A DNA stretch of 64,000 nucleotides from Mesorhizobium metallidurans STM 2683. Its GTDB lineage: Bacteria; Pseudomonadota; Alphaproteobacteria; Rhizobiales; Rhizobiaceae. The position numbers and the translations under genes were made by a program. The DNA is taken from contig NZ_CAUM01000119.1 in NCBI RefSeq assembly GCF_000350085.1, positions 1 through 64,000 on the forward strand. Reading direction: 5' to 3'. The notes under the pieces are model-generated. The model did no database searches, was not told where the DNA came from, and worked only from the letters and a program-made list of their open reading frames with translations. This document shows positions 24,164 to 32,635 of the stretch, piece after piece (the first letter of the stretch is position 1; each line of letters starts with the position of its first letter).

Positions 24164-25086
24164 CAGACGTGCCTCACCAGCGTGCGGCGGATGGCGATCA
24201 GCGCCACCGCATAGGCAATCAGCAGCACCAGCAGCAGCACCGCCACGGCAGAAGCGTAACCCTTGTCCAGCGACTTGAAGGCGCTGACATAGATGTAGAC
24301 CGGCACCGTGCTGGTCGAGCCGGCCGGTCCGCCCTCGGTCATGACGAAGATCAGATCGGCGAAGGTGGCGATCCAGATCGTGCGCAGCATGACGGTGATG
24401 ACGATGGTCGGCGCCAGGAAGGGCAACGTCACCTTGGTGAAGCGCTGCCACGGCGAGGCGCCGTCGATGGCCGCCGCCTCATGCAGTTCCGACGGGATCG
24501 ACTTCAGTGCCGCCAATAGCGTGATGGCGAAGAACGGGATGCCGAACCAGATATTGGCGACGATCGGCCCCCACATGGCGGTGGCCGGATCCGACAGGAT
24601 ATTGGTCGGCTCAGCCTTGAGCCCCAGCGCATAGAGCCAGTGCGGCAGCGGCCCGATGATCGGGTTGAACAGCCAGGCCCAGGTAAGGCCTGACAGAAAC
24701 GACGGCACCGCCCAAGGCAGGAACACCACCGCCTGCACGAGTTTGCGGCCGATGAACGGCTTGTCGAGCAGCAGTGCCAGGCCAAGGCCGAGGAAGAACT
24801 GGAAGAACAGGCTGGCGACCGTCCACCACAGTGTGTTGACGAGCGCCTGCCCCAGCACCTGATCCGATAGCATGGCCTGGTACTGGCCGAGGCCGACATA
24901 TTCCGACTTGAAGGCGGAGAATTTGCGAAAGGAATAGCTGATGCCGACGATCAGCGGCACCAGCAGCACCACGACCAGAAGCACGATCGCCGGGCTGAGA
25001 TAAAGCCAGGGCTCGATCGCGGCATGGGATAGCCGCCTCTTTCGCCGCCTGCCGGCGGATCGTATTTCGGACACGGCATAGGTCAT
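24163..25086 (-). CDS. ABC transporter permease (MalF/UgpA-like)
   Basis: The 307-residue protein has about six membrane spans and the EAA loop EAAAIDGASPWQRFTKVTL. The basic N-terminus (RRRKRRLSHAAIEPWLYLSPA) is typical of CUT1 first permeases. I use the ATG at 25086; an in-frame extension to 25344 would run through the intergenic hairpin repeats and is rejected. It lies downstream of the binding-protein gene, separated by 200 bases containing the paired hairpins. Confidence 0.92.
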   Translation of the reverse strand: MTYAVSEIRSAGRRRKRRLSHAAIEPWLYLSPAIVLLVVVLLVPLIVGISYSFRKFSAFKSEYVGLGQYQAMLSDQVLGQALVNTLWWTVASLFFQFFLGLGLALLLDKPFIGRKLVQAVVFLPWAVPSFLSGLTWAWLFNPIIGPLPHWLYALGLKAEPTNILSDPATAMWGPIVANIWFGIPFFAITLLAALKSIPSELHEAAAIDGASPWQRFTKVTLPFLAPTIVITVMLRTIWIATFADLIFVMTEGGPAGSTSTVPVYIYVSAFKSLDKGYASAVAVLLLVLLIAYAVALIAIRRTLVRHV

Positions 25087-25149
25087 ACGGACAGCTCTAT
25101 TGCGGGCGGCTCTACGGTGACAGGCGGGTGCAGCGTCGATGACAGCGTC

Positions 25150-25275
25150 CTTCTCCCCGTGAACGGGGAGAAGATGCCGGCAGGCAGATGAGGGGCGGCG
25201 CCAGCCTGGCAGAACGTGGCGCTGCTCCTCATCCGGCCCTATCGGGCCACCTTCTCCCCGTGAATGGGGAGAAGG
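25150..25275. repeat. Composite intercistronic repeat with two matched hairpins
   Basis: CTTCTCCCCGT/ACGGGGAGAAG at 25150-25173 is a near-perfect palindrome with a 2-base loop. CCTTCTCCCC/GGGGAGAAGG at 25250-25275 is a second copy with a 6-base loop. Between them lie GGCCC-N4-GGGCC (25235-25248) and the segment 25176-25205, which resembles the flank of the hairpin at 3918-3978. The element sits inside the ABC operon between the binding-protein and permease genes, where it may damp or stabilise part of the mRNA (inference). Confidence 0.85.
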
Positions 25276-25286
25276 AAAAAGCCCCC

Positions 25287-26564
25287 CTATTTCTTGTTCT
25301 TGGCCATCCAGTCCTGCTGCTCCTTGGTCAGGAACGCGGCCCATTGGTCGGCGACCTCCTTGGCTGTCTTCTGGCCGAGCAGCACCTCCTGGAAGTTCTT
25401 GATCGCCACCTGGTCGACGAAGTTGCCGAGGTTCTCCAGATGCGTCGGAGGCGTCACCATTTCATATTTGGAGCTGTCGCTCAGCTCGGTGAACCAACCC
25501 TTGAACTGCTCTGTCTTGAAATAGGCATCCTGGTCGGCGCCGTTGTGGATCGGGACGACGCCGACTTTCTTGGCCCATTCCAGATTGCCCTTGGGCGACA
25601 AAAGCGTCGCCATCAGCTTCCAGGCATCGTCCTTGTGCTGGGAATTGGCGAACATCGCCCAGCCGGCATAACCCAGCGTCGGATAGGATTTGCCGCTCGG
25701 CCCGACCGGCAATGGCGCCACGGCGAAGTCATCGGCGCTCATCTTGTCGGCGATGCCGAGCAGCGCGTCCGGATCCTGGTTGAGCATGGCGCAGGTGCCG
25801 GAATAGAAGCCGGTGACGGTTTCATTGAAGCCCCAGCTCACCGCATCCTTCGGCGCCAGGCCGTTCTTGTACATGTCGGCCAGCATCTGCAGGCCCTTGA
25901 CCGAGCCCTCGTCATTGATGGTCGAGGTGCCGTCCTCGTTGAAGTAGCCGCCCTTGCCGGCGGCGATGTTCATGAACATGTGCATGCCGTTGAAGGCGCC
26001 GGGGCCGCCGCGCAGGCAGTAGCCATATTTGCCTGGAAGCGCCGAGATCTTCTTGGAATCCTCGACGAATTCATCGAGCGTAGCCGGCGGGCCGTCGAGG
26101 CCGGCCTCCTTGAACAGCTTTTTGTTCCAGAACAGCGCGTTCACATAGTAGCCGTAGGGGATCATGAACTGGGTGTTGTTGACGGTCGAACCGAATTGCT
26201 TGGCGCGGTCGCCGAGCGTTTTGGCATCGTCCCACTTGGCCATGTAGGGCCCGAGATCCTCGAGCTGCGCATTGTTGGCATAAAGGCCCATCCAGCGCTC
26301 CGGCATTTCGACTATGTCGGGCGTGTCGCCGGCCTGCACCATGGTGAGGAACTTCTCGAATGCCTGGCCCCAGGGCAGCGAGACAAGCTCGACCTTGACG
26401 CCCGGATTGGCGGCTTCGAACTCGGCGATCTGCTTCTTCAAAAATTCGGTGCGCGGCGGGCTGGTGATGACTTCGACCATCTTCAGGGTGGTGTCGGCCA
26501 GGGCGCCGCTTGCGGAAATCGCCAGTCCGGCGACGGCGGCAAGCATGAACGTCAGTCTTTTCAT
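25287..26564 (-). CDS. Extracellular solute-binding protein of a CUT1-type ABC importer
   Basis: The 425-residue periplasmic protein has a Sec signal peptide (MKRLTFMLAAVAGLAISASG, cleavage near ALA-D at residue 23). The family-1 binding-protein fold shows AANPGVKVELVSLPWGQAFE, GDTPDIVEMPERWMGLYA and YAGWAMFANSQHKDDAWKL. Family 1 usually binds sugars, sugar phosphates or related polyols. It lies between the PLP-enzyme gene (30 bases upstream) and the permeases, so its ligand may be related to that enzyme's substrate. Confidence 0.92.
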   Translation of the reverse strand: MKRLTFMLAAVAGLAISASGALADTTLKMVEVITSPPRTEFLKKQIAEFEAANPGVKVELVSLPWGQAFEKFLTMVQAGDTPDIVEMPERWMGLYANNAQLEDLGPYMAKWDDAKTLGDRAKQFGSTVNNTQFMIPYGYYVNALFWNKKLFKEAGLDGPPATLDEFVEDSKKISALPGKYGYCLRGGPGAFNGMHMFMNIAAGKGGYFNEDGTSTINDEGSVKGLQMLADMYKNGLAPKDAVSWGFNETVTGFYSGTCAMLNQDPDALLGIADKMSADDFAVAPLPVGPSGKSYPTLGYAGWAMFANSQHKDDAWKLMATLLSPKGNLEWAKKVGVVPIHNGADQDAYFKTEQFKGWFTELSDSSKYEMVTPPTHLENLGNFVDQVAIKNFQEVLLGQKTAKEVADQWAAFLTKEQQDWMAKNKK

Positions 26565-26594
26565 GTTCGGTACTCCCATTTTGAACGGCTCCAT

Positions 26595-27797
26595 TTATTT
26601 TTTTGCTTTGTCGAAGGCCTGGGCAATGTCGGCCCAAAGGTCCTCGACGCTTTCCAATCCGACGTTGAAGCGGATGGTTCGGGGGTTGACGCCGAAGCGC
26701 GCCATCGAATTGAGACCCGGCGTCTGCTCGAGCGAGGCCTTGGCCGGCACGACCAGGCTCTCATGGCCGCCCCAGCTGACGCCAAGGCGGAAGAACTTCA
26801 GCGCATCGACGAAGGCCGGAATGTCTATGTCCTCCGTCACCTCGAAGGAGAACAGCCCGGCATAGCCGGCGAGCGTCGCCTTGCCCGGATGGTTGGAATA
26901 GGCAGGGTGGTTGACCCGCTCGACCTGGCCATGCGCCTTCAGCCGCTCGGCCAGCGTCAGCCCGCTCTTCATGTGATGTGGCAGCCTGAGCGGCAGCGTT
27001 CGCAACCCGCGCAACAAGAGCCACGCCTCGAAAGGCGACAGCTTGCCGCCGAGCGAGGAATAGGTTTGCTCGTTGATGCGGCCGATATGCGTTGCGGATC
27101 CCGCCACCGCGCCGGCGACGGTGTCGCTGTGGCCGCCGAGATATTTCGAGGCCGAATGCAGGACGAGATCGACGCCATGCGAAATCGGCTTCTGGAACAC
27201 CGGCGTCGCCCAGGAATTGTCGATGGTGGTGATGATGCCCTGCTCCTTGGCCAGCCGCGTCAGATGGGCAATATCCTGCAGCTCGAACATCATCGAGGTC
27301 GGGCTTTCCAGATAGAGCAGCTTGGCGCCGGGAAGAGCGGCCGCCACCGCGTCGGGGTCGGAACCGTCGACATAGTCGACCTTGATGTTGAGACGCGGAA
27401 ACAGCCGCTCGAACAGCCGATAGGCGTCGCCGTAGCAGTTGCGCACGGCGACGATGCGCTCGCCGGCGCCGACGAAAGCAAGCACGGTGGCGCTGATTGC
27501 CGCCATGCCGCTCGAAAAGCCCCGCGCGGCGTCCGCGCCTTCAAGGGCCGCGACCCGCGCTTCGAACTCCATCACCGTCGGATTGTCGCCGCGCGAATAG
27601 ATCGGCTGGCGCCGCCGGCCAGCGAAAGTGTCGGCCATCTCGGCATAGTTGGCGAAGGTGAAGAGAGAGGTCTGGTAGATCGGCGGCACCACCGCGCCGC
27701 CGGGGAATGGTTCGTCATGCGCCAGAAGTGTTGCTGCCTCGGCGAGGTAGTCCTGGTCGGCTATGCCTGGGTCGAAACTGGTGAGCTGCTCGTTCAT
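26595..27797 (-). CDS. PLP-dependent Cys/Met metabolism enzyme (cystathionine beta-lyase/gamma-synthase family)
   Basis: The 400-residue protein belongs to the fold-type I Cys/Met-metabolism family. It shows YSRGDNPTVMEFEARVAALE, the cofactor Asp in TTIDNSWATP, and the Schiff-base Lys218 in LVLHSASKYLGGHSD; SNHPGKATLAGYAGLFSFE lies near the C-terminus. It is closest in style to cystathionine beta-lyase, but substrate choice in this family is hard to call. Its ATG overlaps the gntR stop (ATGA), and the ABC importer follows, so it probably processes the imported compound, perhaps a sulfur amino acid derivative (inference). Confidence 0.85.
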   Translation of the reverse strand: MNEQLTSFDPGIADQDYLAEAATLLAHDEPFPGGAVVPPIYQTSLFTFANYAEMADTFAGRRRQPIYSRGDNPTVMEFEARVAALEGADAARGFSSGMAAISATVLAFVGAGERIVAVRNCYGDAYRLFERLFPRLNIKVDYVDGSDPDAVAAALPGAKLLYLESPTSMMFELQDIAHLTRLAKEQGIITTIDNSWATPVFQKPISHGVDLVLHSASKYLGGHSDTVAGAVAGSATHIGRINEQTYSSLGGKLSPFEAWLLLRGLRTLPLRLPHHMKSGLTLAERLKAHGQVERVNHPAYSNHPGKATLAGYAGLFSFEVTEDIDIPAFVDALKFFRLGVSWGGHESLVVPAKASLEQTPGLNSMARFGVNPRTIRFNVGLESVEDLWADIAQAFDKAKK

Positions 27798-28528
27798 TTC
27801 AGGTCCGAAAGTTTGAGATTGGCCGCGCCGCGCTTCAGGTCGTCCTCGACGGTGGCGATCAGCTTCAATGCCTCGGCTCGGGCTCCGTTCGGGTCGTGCG
27901 CGGCGATGCGTTCGTAGATGGTGCGATGGTAGGGAAAACTGGCGTGGCCGAAGTCGCGCACGCCGAGCGGATGTTCCCAGAAGCGATGGAAGAGTTCGTG
28001 CATGGCGGCGATGATCTGCTCGAACAGCGGATTGCCGGAGGCGCGGTAGATAGCCTGGTGGAACTCCCAGTCTTCCTCCGCCGACATGCCGGCGCGGCAA
28101 TGAAAGGCCTCTTCCATGATGCCGAGCTTGCGTTCGATCTCGGCGATCTCGGCCTTGCCGGCGCGGATGGCGCAAAGAGCCGCGGCCTCGGCCTCCAGTG
28201 CGCGGCGTATTTCCAGCGTGCGCATCAGGCCGGTGAAATCATTGCCGCCGGCGAGCGTCAGCGGCATATGCAGCATATCAGGCGAGACAGCCGCCTTGAG
28301 ATAGGTGCCGCTGCCCTGGCGGCGCTCGACGAGACCAAGCCCCTCCCAGCGCGTCAGCGCCTCGCGCACTGTGTTGCGGCTGACCTTGAGGCGCTCGGCA
28401 AGGATGCGCTCGGTCGGCAGCCTCTGGCCCGGACCCAGCGCTTCCTGCATCACGAAGCCGGCGAGCGCCTTCAGCACCGCATCGTCACGAGCCGTCGTCT
28501 GAATGGGCGGAAGGCTGAACTCGGTCAC
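27794..28528 (-). CDS. GntR-family transcriptional regulator, FadR subfamily
   Basis: The 244-residue protein has an N-terminal winged helix-turn-helix with the GntR signature RLPTERILAERLKVSRNTVR followed by EALTRWEGLGLVERRQGSGT. The C-terminal all-helical FCD-type domain (EIRRALEAEAAALCAIRAG, DWEFHQAIYRASGNPLFEQI, HRTIYERIAAHD) has His residues that often bind metal or a carboxylate ligand. It is the first gene of the operon and its stop overlaps the PLP-enzyme start. A FadR-type operator lies 27 bases before its start, indicating autoregulation. Confidence 0.93.
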   Translation of the reverse strand: MTEFSLPPIQTTARDDAVLKALAGFVMQEALGPGQRLPTERILAERLKVSRNTVREALTRWEGLGLVERRQGSGTYLKAAVSPDMLHMPLTLAGGNDFTGLMRTLEIRRALEAEAAALCAIRAGKAEIAEIERKLGIMEEAFHCRAGMSAEEDWEFHQAIYRASGNPLFEQIIAAMHELFHRFWEHPLGVRDFGHASFPYHRTIYERIAAHDPNGARAEALKLIATVEDDLKRGAANLKLSDLK

Positions 28529-28554
28529 GTCAAGGATCGCCTGAAGTGGTTCAA

Positions 28555-28565
28555 TGGTCCAACCA
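28555..28565. promoter_or_regulatory. FadR-type operator TGGTCCAACCA upstream of gntR
   Basis: TGGTCCAACCA fits the FadR-subfamily consensus TNGTNNNACNA exactly, with perfect TGGT/ACCA half-sites. It is centred about 32 bases before the gntR start, where the regulator could block transcription of its own operon. Confidence 0.7.
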
Positions 28566-28698
28566 ATTTCTGCACGGAAGGAGGATCATGTCAATTGGCG
28601 ACAGATGAAACGCGGCCTCCGCCAAATCCGAAGGCCACGCCGAGATTCAAGCAGGAGTAGCTTTCTGTTTCGAAGCCAGCCTCATCATAACCACGACA

Positions 28699-28722
28699 AA
28701 ACCCCATGATGTTCAGGGGTTT
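28699..28722 (-). terminator. Weak terminator-like hairpin between pleD and gntR
   Basis: AAACCCC at 28699-28705 pairs with GGGGTTT at 28716-28722 around a 10-base loop. On the reverse strand the stem is followed by TTTTG, so it could end the divK-pleD transcript. The stem is short and the T-run brief. Confidence 0.35.
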
Positions 28723-29028
28723 GGCACAGAATCCTGATGTCATTTGAAAAGGGGGCCGGTCGGCGTTTGGCAGCGGTACGAGGAGGCCACTATGTGCCAG
28801 CGCCGGCCGGCCGACCCCACGGACCCAGGAGATGCGGCGGACCTGAGAATCATGGGGTATTCTTCGGATCGATCCGGCGAACTACCCTCGCGCCGGCTCC
28901 TTCATCGGTCTGCACATTTGCGCAACACCTCAGGAAAATCAACCATTTCTTAACCAAGCAATGCGAATCGCTTGCATTAAGGTAAATGCGTAACCCTGTC
29001 GCACTGACTGGATAATCGAAGGTCGGCG

Positions 29029-30402
29029 CTACGCCGCCTTGGCGACGACGCGGTTGCGGCCGCCGCTCTTGGCTTCGTAGAGCGCAAGATCGGCGCGCTT
29101 CATCAATCCCGCCACCGTGTCCACCCCCTTCAGCACCGATGATACGCCGACGCTGACGGTGACTTCGATCGTCTTTCCCTCCGAGCCGACCGCAAACGGC
29201 AGCTGTGCGATTTCGGCGCGAATGCGCTCCGCAACCCTTTCGGCGACCACTCCATCCGTGTCCGGCATCACCACAACGAACTCCTCGCCGCCAAAACGGC
29301 AGGCAAGGTCGATGCCACGCACATTCTTGCGCAGCCGCCGCGCGAATTCGCGCAGCACGTCGTCGCCGCCGTCATGACCATGCGCGTCGTTGATGGTCTT
29401 GAAGCGATCGAGATCGGTGATCATCACCGACAGCGGCCGCCGCCGCGCCACCGCGCGGTCGAACAGCGTCTGTAGATGGCTGTCGAGGTAACGGCGGTTG
29501 TGCAGCCCGGTCAGCCCGTCGGTCACCGCCATCTCGATGGTTTGGGTGACACTGGCGCGGAGCTGGTCGTTGTAGCGCTTGCGGCGGATCTGCGTGCGTA
29601 GCCGCGCGGTCAGTTCCTGCTGGTCTATCGGCCGCATCAGATAGTCGTTGATGCCGAGTTCGAGGCCGCGCACCAGGCGTCCCTCCTCGCCCTGCTCCGC
29701 CAAAAGGATGATCGGCAGGAAACGGGTGCGATCGAGCGAGCGCAATTGCGAACAAAGCCTCAGCGGATCGAAATCGGCAAAGGCCGTCGATATCATCACG
29801 CATTCATAGGGCGTCTCGGCGGCCTGGAAGAAGCCGGCATGCGGATCGGTGGCAATGTCGAGATCGGCGCTGCCGCGCAGCATTTTCTGAATGCGCTCGA
29901 AGGAGGATTTGCGCTCGTCGATCAAGAGAACTTTCGGCATCGTGTCTTCGGAGGCGAAATTTCGGCTCAGAAGCTCCTCGATGCCGATGTTGCGGGTGGT
30001 CGAGGCGCGCAGGCGCAATTCGTCGGTCAGCGTCTTCAGCCTGACCAGGCTCTTGACGCGCGTCATCAGTTGCAGATCGTTGACCGGCTTGGTCAGAAAA
30101 TCGTCGGCGCCGGCATCGAGCCCGCGCACCCGGTCCGAAACCTGATCGAGCGCGGTGATCATGACAACCGGGATATGCGACGTCGCCGGATCGCTCTTCA
30201 GCCGCCGGCAGACCTCGAACCCGTCCATCTCGGGCATCATCACGTCGAGCAGCACGACATCGACCTTGCCGTTTTCGCAGGTTTCGATCGCGTCCGGCCC
30301 ATTGGTGGCGGTCAGCACCTCGAAATATTCGGCGAGAAGCCGGACCTCGAGCAGCCTCACATTGGCAGGGATGTCGTCGACGACGAGGATCCGCGCGGTC
30401 AT
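29029..30402 (-). CDS. pleD: PleD-type response regulator diguanylate cyclase
   Basis: PleD makes c-di-GMP when phosphorylated and controls polar development. The 457-residue protein has receiver domain 1 with phosphoacceptor Asp53 (VVLLDVMMPEMDGFEV) and conserved Lys (FLTKPV). Receiver domain 2 is degenerate, with MISTAFADFD in place of an acceptor Asp. The C-terminal GGDEF domain has active-site RFGGEEF and an inhibitory I-site RGID five residues before it, so product inhibition is likely intact. It lies 33 bases downstream of divK on the same strand, the order known from Caulobacter and rhizobia. Confidence 0.96.
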   Translation of the reverse strand: MTARILVVDDIPANVRLLEVRLLAEYFEVLTATNGPDAIETCENGKVDVVLLDVMMPEMDGFEVCRRLKSDPATSHIPVVMITALDQVSDRVRGLDAGADDFLTKPVNDLQLMTRVKSLVRLKTLTDELRLRASTTRNIGIEELLSRNFASEDTMPKVLLIDERKSSFERIQKMLRGSADLDIATDPHAGFFQAAETPYECVMISTAFADFDPLRLCSQLRSLDRTRFLPIILLAEQGEEGRLVRGLELGINDYLMRPIDQQELTARLRTQIRRKRYNDQLRASVTQTIEMAVTDGLTGLHNRRYLDSHLQTLFDRAVARRRPLSVMITDLDRFKTINDAHGHDGGDDVLREFARRLRKNVRGIDLACRFGGEEFVVVMPDTDGVVAERVAERIRAEIAQLPFAVGSEGKTIEVTVSVGVSSVLKGVDTVAGLMKRADLALYEAKSGGRNRVVAKAA

Positions 30403-30435
30403 CTCATAAAGCTCCGGCTCGGCTGAAACGGCGCA

Positions 30436-30807
30436 TCAGGCGTCGCCCAGGTAGGATTTGATGGTTTCGATGAAACGCGGCACCGAGATCGGCTTGGAGA
30501 TATAGGCCTCGCAGCCACCCTGGCGGATACGCTCCTCGTCGCCCTTCATCGCGAAGGCGGTCACGGCAATGACCGGGATAACATGGAGGTCATCGTCCTC
30601 CTTCAGCCATTTGGTCACCTCCAGCCCCGATACTTCGGGCAGCTGGATATCCATCAAGATCAGGTCCGGCCGATGCTGTCGCGCCAGGTCCAGCGCTTCC
30701 AGACCGTTGCGCGTGCGAACCGTCTCGTAACCGCTCGCTTCGATGAGGTCCCGAAAGAGCTTCATATTGAGCTCATTGTCCTCGACGATCATGACCTTCT
30801 TTGGCAT
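30436..30807 (-). CDS. divK: Single-domain response regulator DivK
   Basis: The 123-residue CheY-like protein has the acidic pocket VEDNELN, phosphoacceptor Asp53 in [16 protein letters not shown], and the switch residues [14 protein letters not shown] and ISKPISV. In alphaproteobacteria DivK relays polarity signals from PleC/DivJ kinases to the CtrA pathway. The ATG at 30807 is preferred to an in-frame TTG just before it. It is followed by pleD with a 33-base gap and is divergent from the DUF3572 gene. Confidence 0.96.
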   Translation of the reverse strand: MPKKVMIVEDNELNMKLFRDLIEASGYETVRTRNGLEALDLARQHRPDLILMDIQLPEVSGLEVTKWLKEDDDLHVIPVIAVTAFAMKGDEERIRQGGCEAYISKPISVPRFIETIKSYLGDA

Positions 30808-31035
30808 CAATTTCCCGTTCCGGCTCGGCCTTCCACTCGAAGGCTGCCGTCATGCGCCCCTGCCGGAACACACCAAACCCTGCTTCACAATACGGCAATA
30901 AGATTGACGAAACGCAAACCGCCAGCCGCAAAAGCCGTTCGGATTCCAATTCGAACGCCACATTGAAGAGCTTGCCGCAGGCGACACTTGCGATTACTGC
31001 GAAAAGAGACTCGTTCCACCCCGAAGAAGGTAGCG

Positions 31036-31335
31036 ATGGCAAACGCAGCGTCAATGCGTGAGGAGGCCGAAACCATTGCCATAAAGGCATTGGGCTTCGT
31101 CGCCGCGGACCCTGAGCTTCTGCCCCGCTTCCTGGCAATCACCGGTATCGAGGCGCATTCGATCCGCCTGGCGGCCGGCGAGCCGGGATTCCTGGCCGGC
31201 GTGCTGCAATTCATCCTCGCCCACGAGCCGACGCTGGTGCGCTTTGCGGAGGAAACCGGGACGCCGCCAGCTGCCGTCGGCAAGGCGCTGCGGGCTTTGC
31301 CGATGGGCGATGACAATCACGAGCATTCCATATGA
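31036..31335 (+). CDS. DUF3572 family protein
   Basis: The 99-residue protein contains the family pattern IAIKALGFVAADPELLPRFL, then GFLAGVLQFILAHEP. The DUF3572 family is largely restricted to Hyphomicrobiales and has no assigned function. AAGAAGG sits 5 bases before the ATG at 31036, which fixes the start. Its stop overlaps the start of the next gene in an ATGA, so the two are translationally coupled. It is divergent from divK. Confidence 0.85.
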   Translation: MANAASMREEAETIAIKALGFVAADPELLPRFLAITGIEAHSIRLAAGEPGFLAGVLQFILAHEPTLVRFAEETGTPPAAVGKALRALPMGDDNHEHSI

Positions 31336-31985
31336 GCGACGATCCCGAGACCGCGCGGCAGATCGAGGAACTTGCCGCCGACGACCGCCCGCTGCTGGTG
31401 CTCGATGTCGACGATGTCGTGCTCGAATTCGTCCGGCCTTTTCCACATTTTCTCAAATCGCGCGGCTTCGGCCTGACGCTCGCTTCCTTCCGCCTCACCG
31501 GCAACATCGCCGAAACGGCGAGCGGCCGTCTGATCGAACAGCCCGAGGTGATGGCACTTCTGGGTGAATTCTTTGACGCCCAGGCCGACTGGCAAAGTAT
31601 CACCGACGGTGCCGCTGAAGCCTTTGCAGCGCTTGGCGACCGCGCCGAGATCGTCCTGCTGACGGCCATGCCGCACAAGCACCGCGCGGTGCGCCGTGCG
31701 CATCTCGACGCGCTCGGATTGCCCTACCTGCTTTTGACCACCGAAATGGCCAAGGGACCGGCGGTGGCCAAATTGCGTGGCAAGGAGGGCCGCCCGGTCG
31801 CCTTCGTCGACGATCAGCCGTCCAATCTGGTGTCGGTGCAGAACTCGGTCGCCGACGCGTATCTCTTCCATCTGATGGCCGATAATTCGCTGCGCGCCTT
31901 CCTGCCGCCGGTGCCGGATGGCATCGTGGTCTTGCAGGACTGGCGGGAAGCCGCGCCGAAGATCGCGGCAGCGCTCGGGCTATAG
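31332..31985 (+). CDS. HAD-like hydrolase family protein
   Basis: The 217-residue protein shows HAD-type landmarks: LLVLDVDDVVLEFVRPF near residue 22 (motif I DxDD), VLLTAMPHKHRAVRRAHLD (motif II region), a Lys in EMAKGPAVAKLRGK, and VAFVDDQPSNLVSVQN (motif III/IV acidic pair). It is probably a phosphatase-type enzyme of unknown substrate. It overlaps the DUF3572 stop by 4 bases and is convergent with the acetyltransferase gene, overlapping it by 6 bases. Confidence 0.75.
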   Translation: MSDDPETARQIEELAADDRPLLVLDVDDVVLEFVRPFPHFLKSRGFGLTLASFRLTGNIAETASGRLIEQPEVMALLGEFFDAQADWQSITDGAAEAFAALGDRAEIVLLTAMPHKHRAVRRAHLDALGLPYLLLTTEMAKGPAVAKLRGKEGRPVAFVDDQPSNLVSVQNSVADAYLFHLMADNSLRAFLPPVPDGIVVLQDWREAAPKIAAALGL

Positions 31986-32555
31986 CACCAGCCGCATAAG
32001 CGGCCTGCCCACTTTGCGTTCCACAAGCCGTTCGAACCCAGCCTTCTCGAAGACCCGCGACGACCCGACGAACAGGCCGATCGAGCGCGAGTCTTTCGAC
32101 AGGTCCATCGGGCAGGCCTCGATCAGCCGCGCGCCGTTCTCGCGGGCAAACTCGACGCCGCCCTCGACAAGGCGGTGGCTGATGCCCCTGCCGCGCGCCT
32201 TGACCCGGATAAAGAAGCAGGAGATCGCCCAGACACCCGGATCGGAAGCGTCGGCGGGATCGACCGGCGCGGAACCCCTGCCCTTGTTGTTCCACTCCGG
32301 CACATCGGCGCGCGGACCGATCTGCATCCAGCCGACCGCCTTGCCATCCTCGAATGCCAGCACGCCAGGAGGCGGTCCGGCCTCGATCCGGGCCTTGATG
32401 TGGTCCTTGTTGCGCTCCTTGTCGCTCGCGCGGCGCACTGCCGGGGCCAGTCGAAAATGTGTGCACCAGCAGCCGTAGCAGGCGCCTTGCTTGCCGAAAA
32501 GATCCTCGAAATCCGCCCAAAGCTCGGGCGCCAAGGGCGCTAGGGTCGTATTCAT
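31980..32555 (-). CDS. GNAT-family N-acetyltransferase
   Basis: The 191-residue protein has the GNAT acetyl-CoA loop as ISCFFIRVKARGRGISHRLV with RGRGIS in the pantetheine-binding position. An N-terminal cysteine cluster CYGCWCTHF, seen in a subset of GNATs, is present. The substrate is unknown. The divergent intergenic space of 68-80 bases with dinB includes the LexA box; being so close, this gene could share some SOS control (inference). Confidence 0.82.
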   Translation of the reverse strand: MNTTLAPLAPELWADFEDLFGKQGACYGCWCTHFRLAPAVRRASDKERNKDHIKARIEAGPPPGVLAFEDGKAVGWMQIGPRADVPEWNNKGRGSAPVDPADASDPGVWAISCFFIRVKARGRGISHRLVEGGVEFARENGARLIEACPMDLSKDSRSIGLFVGSSRVFEKAGFERLVERKVGRPLMRLVL

Positions 32556-32614
32556 GAACTCTCTCCCGGCGAGCCGCCTTGCCGCAGCCTCCGTCCTGAC
32601 GTACCATTGCGCTT

Positions 32615-32629
32615 GTTCTCTTTATGTTC
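32615..32629. promoter_or_regulatory. LexA (SOS) box upstream of dinB
   Basis: GTTC at 32615-32618 and GTTC at 32626-32629 are separated by 7 bases, an exact match to the alphaproteobacterial LexA site GTTC-N7-GTTC. It overlaps an in-frame ATG at 32624 that therefore is unlikely to be the true dinB start. Confidence 0.85.
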
Positions 32630-32635
32630 GCATCG

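Larger units (their letters stand above)
28529..29028. other. 500-base intergenic region between pleD and the gntR operon
   Basis: This reverse-strand intergenic stretch contains the FadR-type operator at 28555-28565 near its gntR end. A 7-bp hairpin (AAACCCC/GGGGTTT at 28699-28722) lies in the middle; read on the reverse strand it is followed by a short T-run. Near pleD there is a less GC-rich part. The forward frame at 28737-28985 has no recognisable similarity or good ribosome binding site and is not called. Confidence 0.6.

Noticed and set aside
28939-28953. TCAA-N7-TTAAC, one mismatch from a CtrA box
   Set aside because: It lies downstream of pleD and about 400 bases before gntR, with no gene start nearby that it would serve. 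One mismatch in a short motif is expected by chance.
28737-28985. 82-codon forward frame in the pleD-gntR gap
   Set aside because: It has no ribosome binding site, no similarity I recognise and unusual composition, so it is probably chance.
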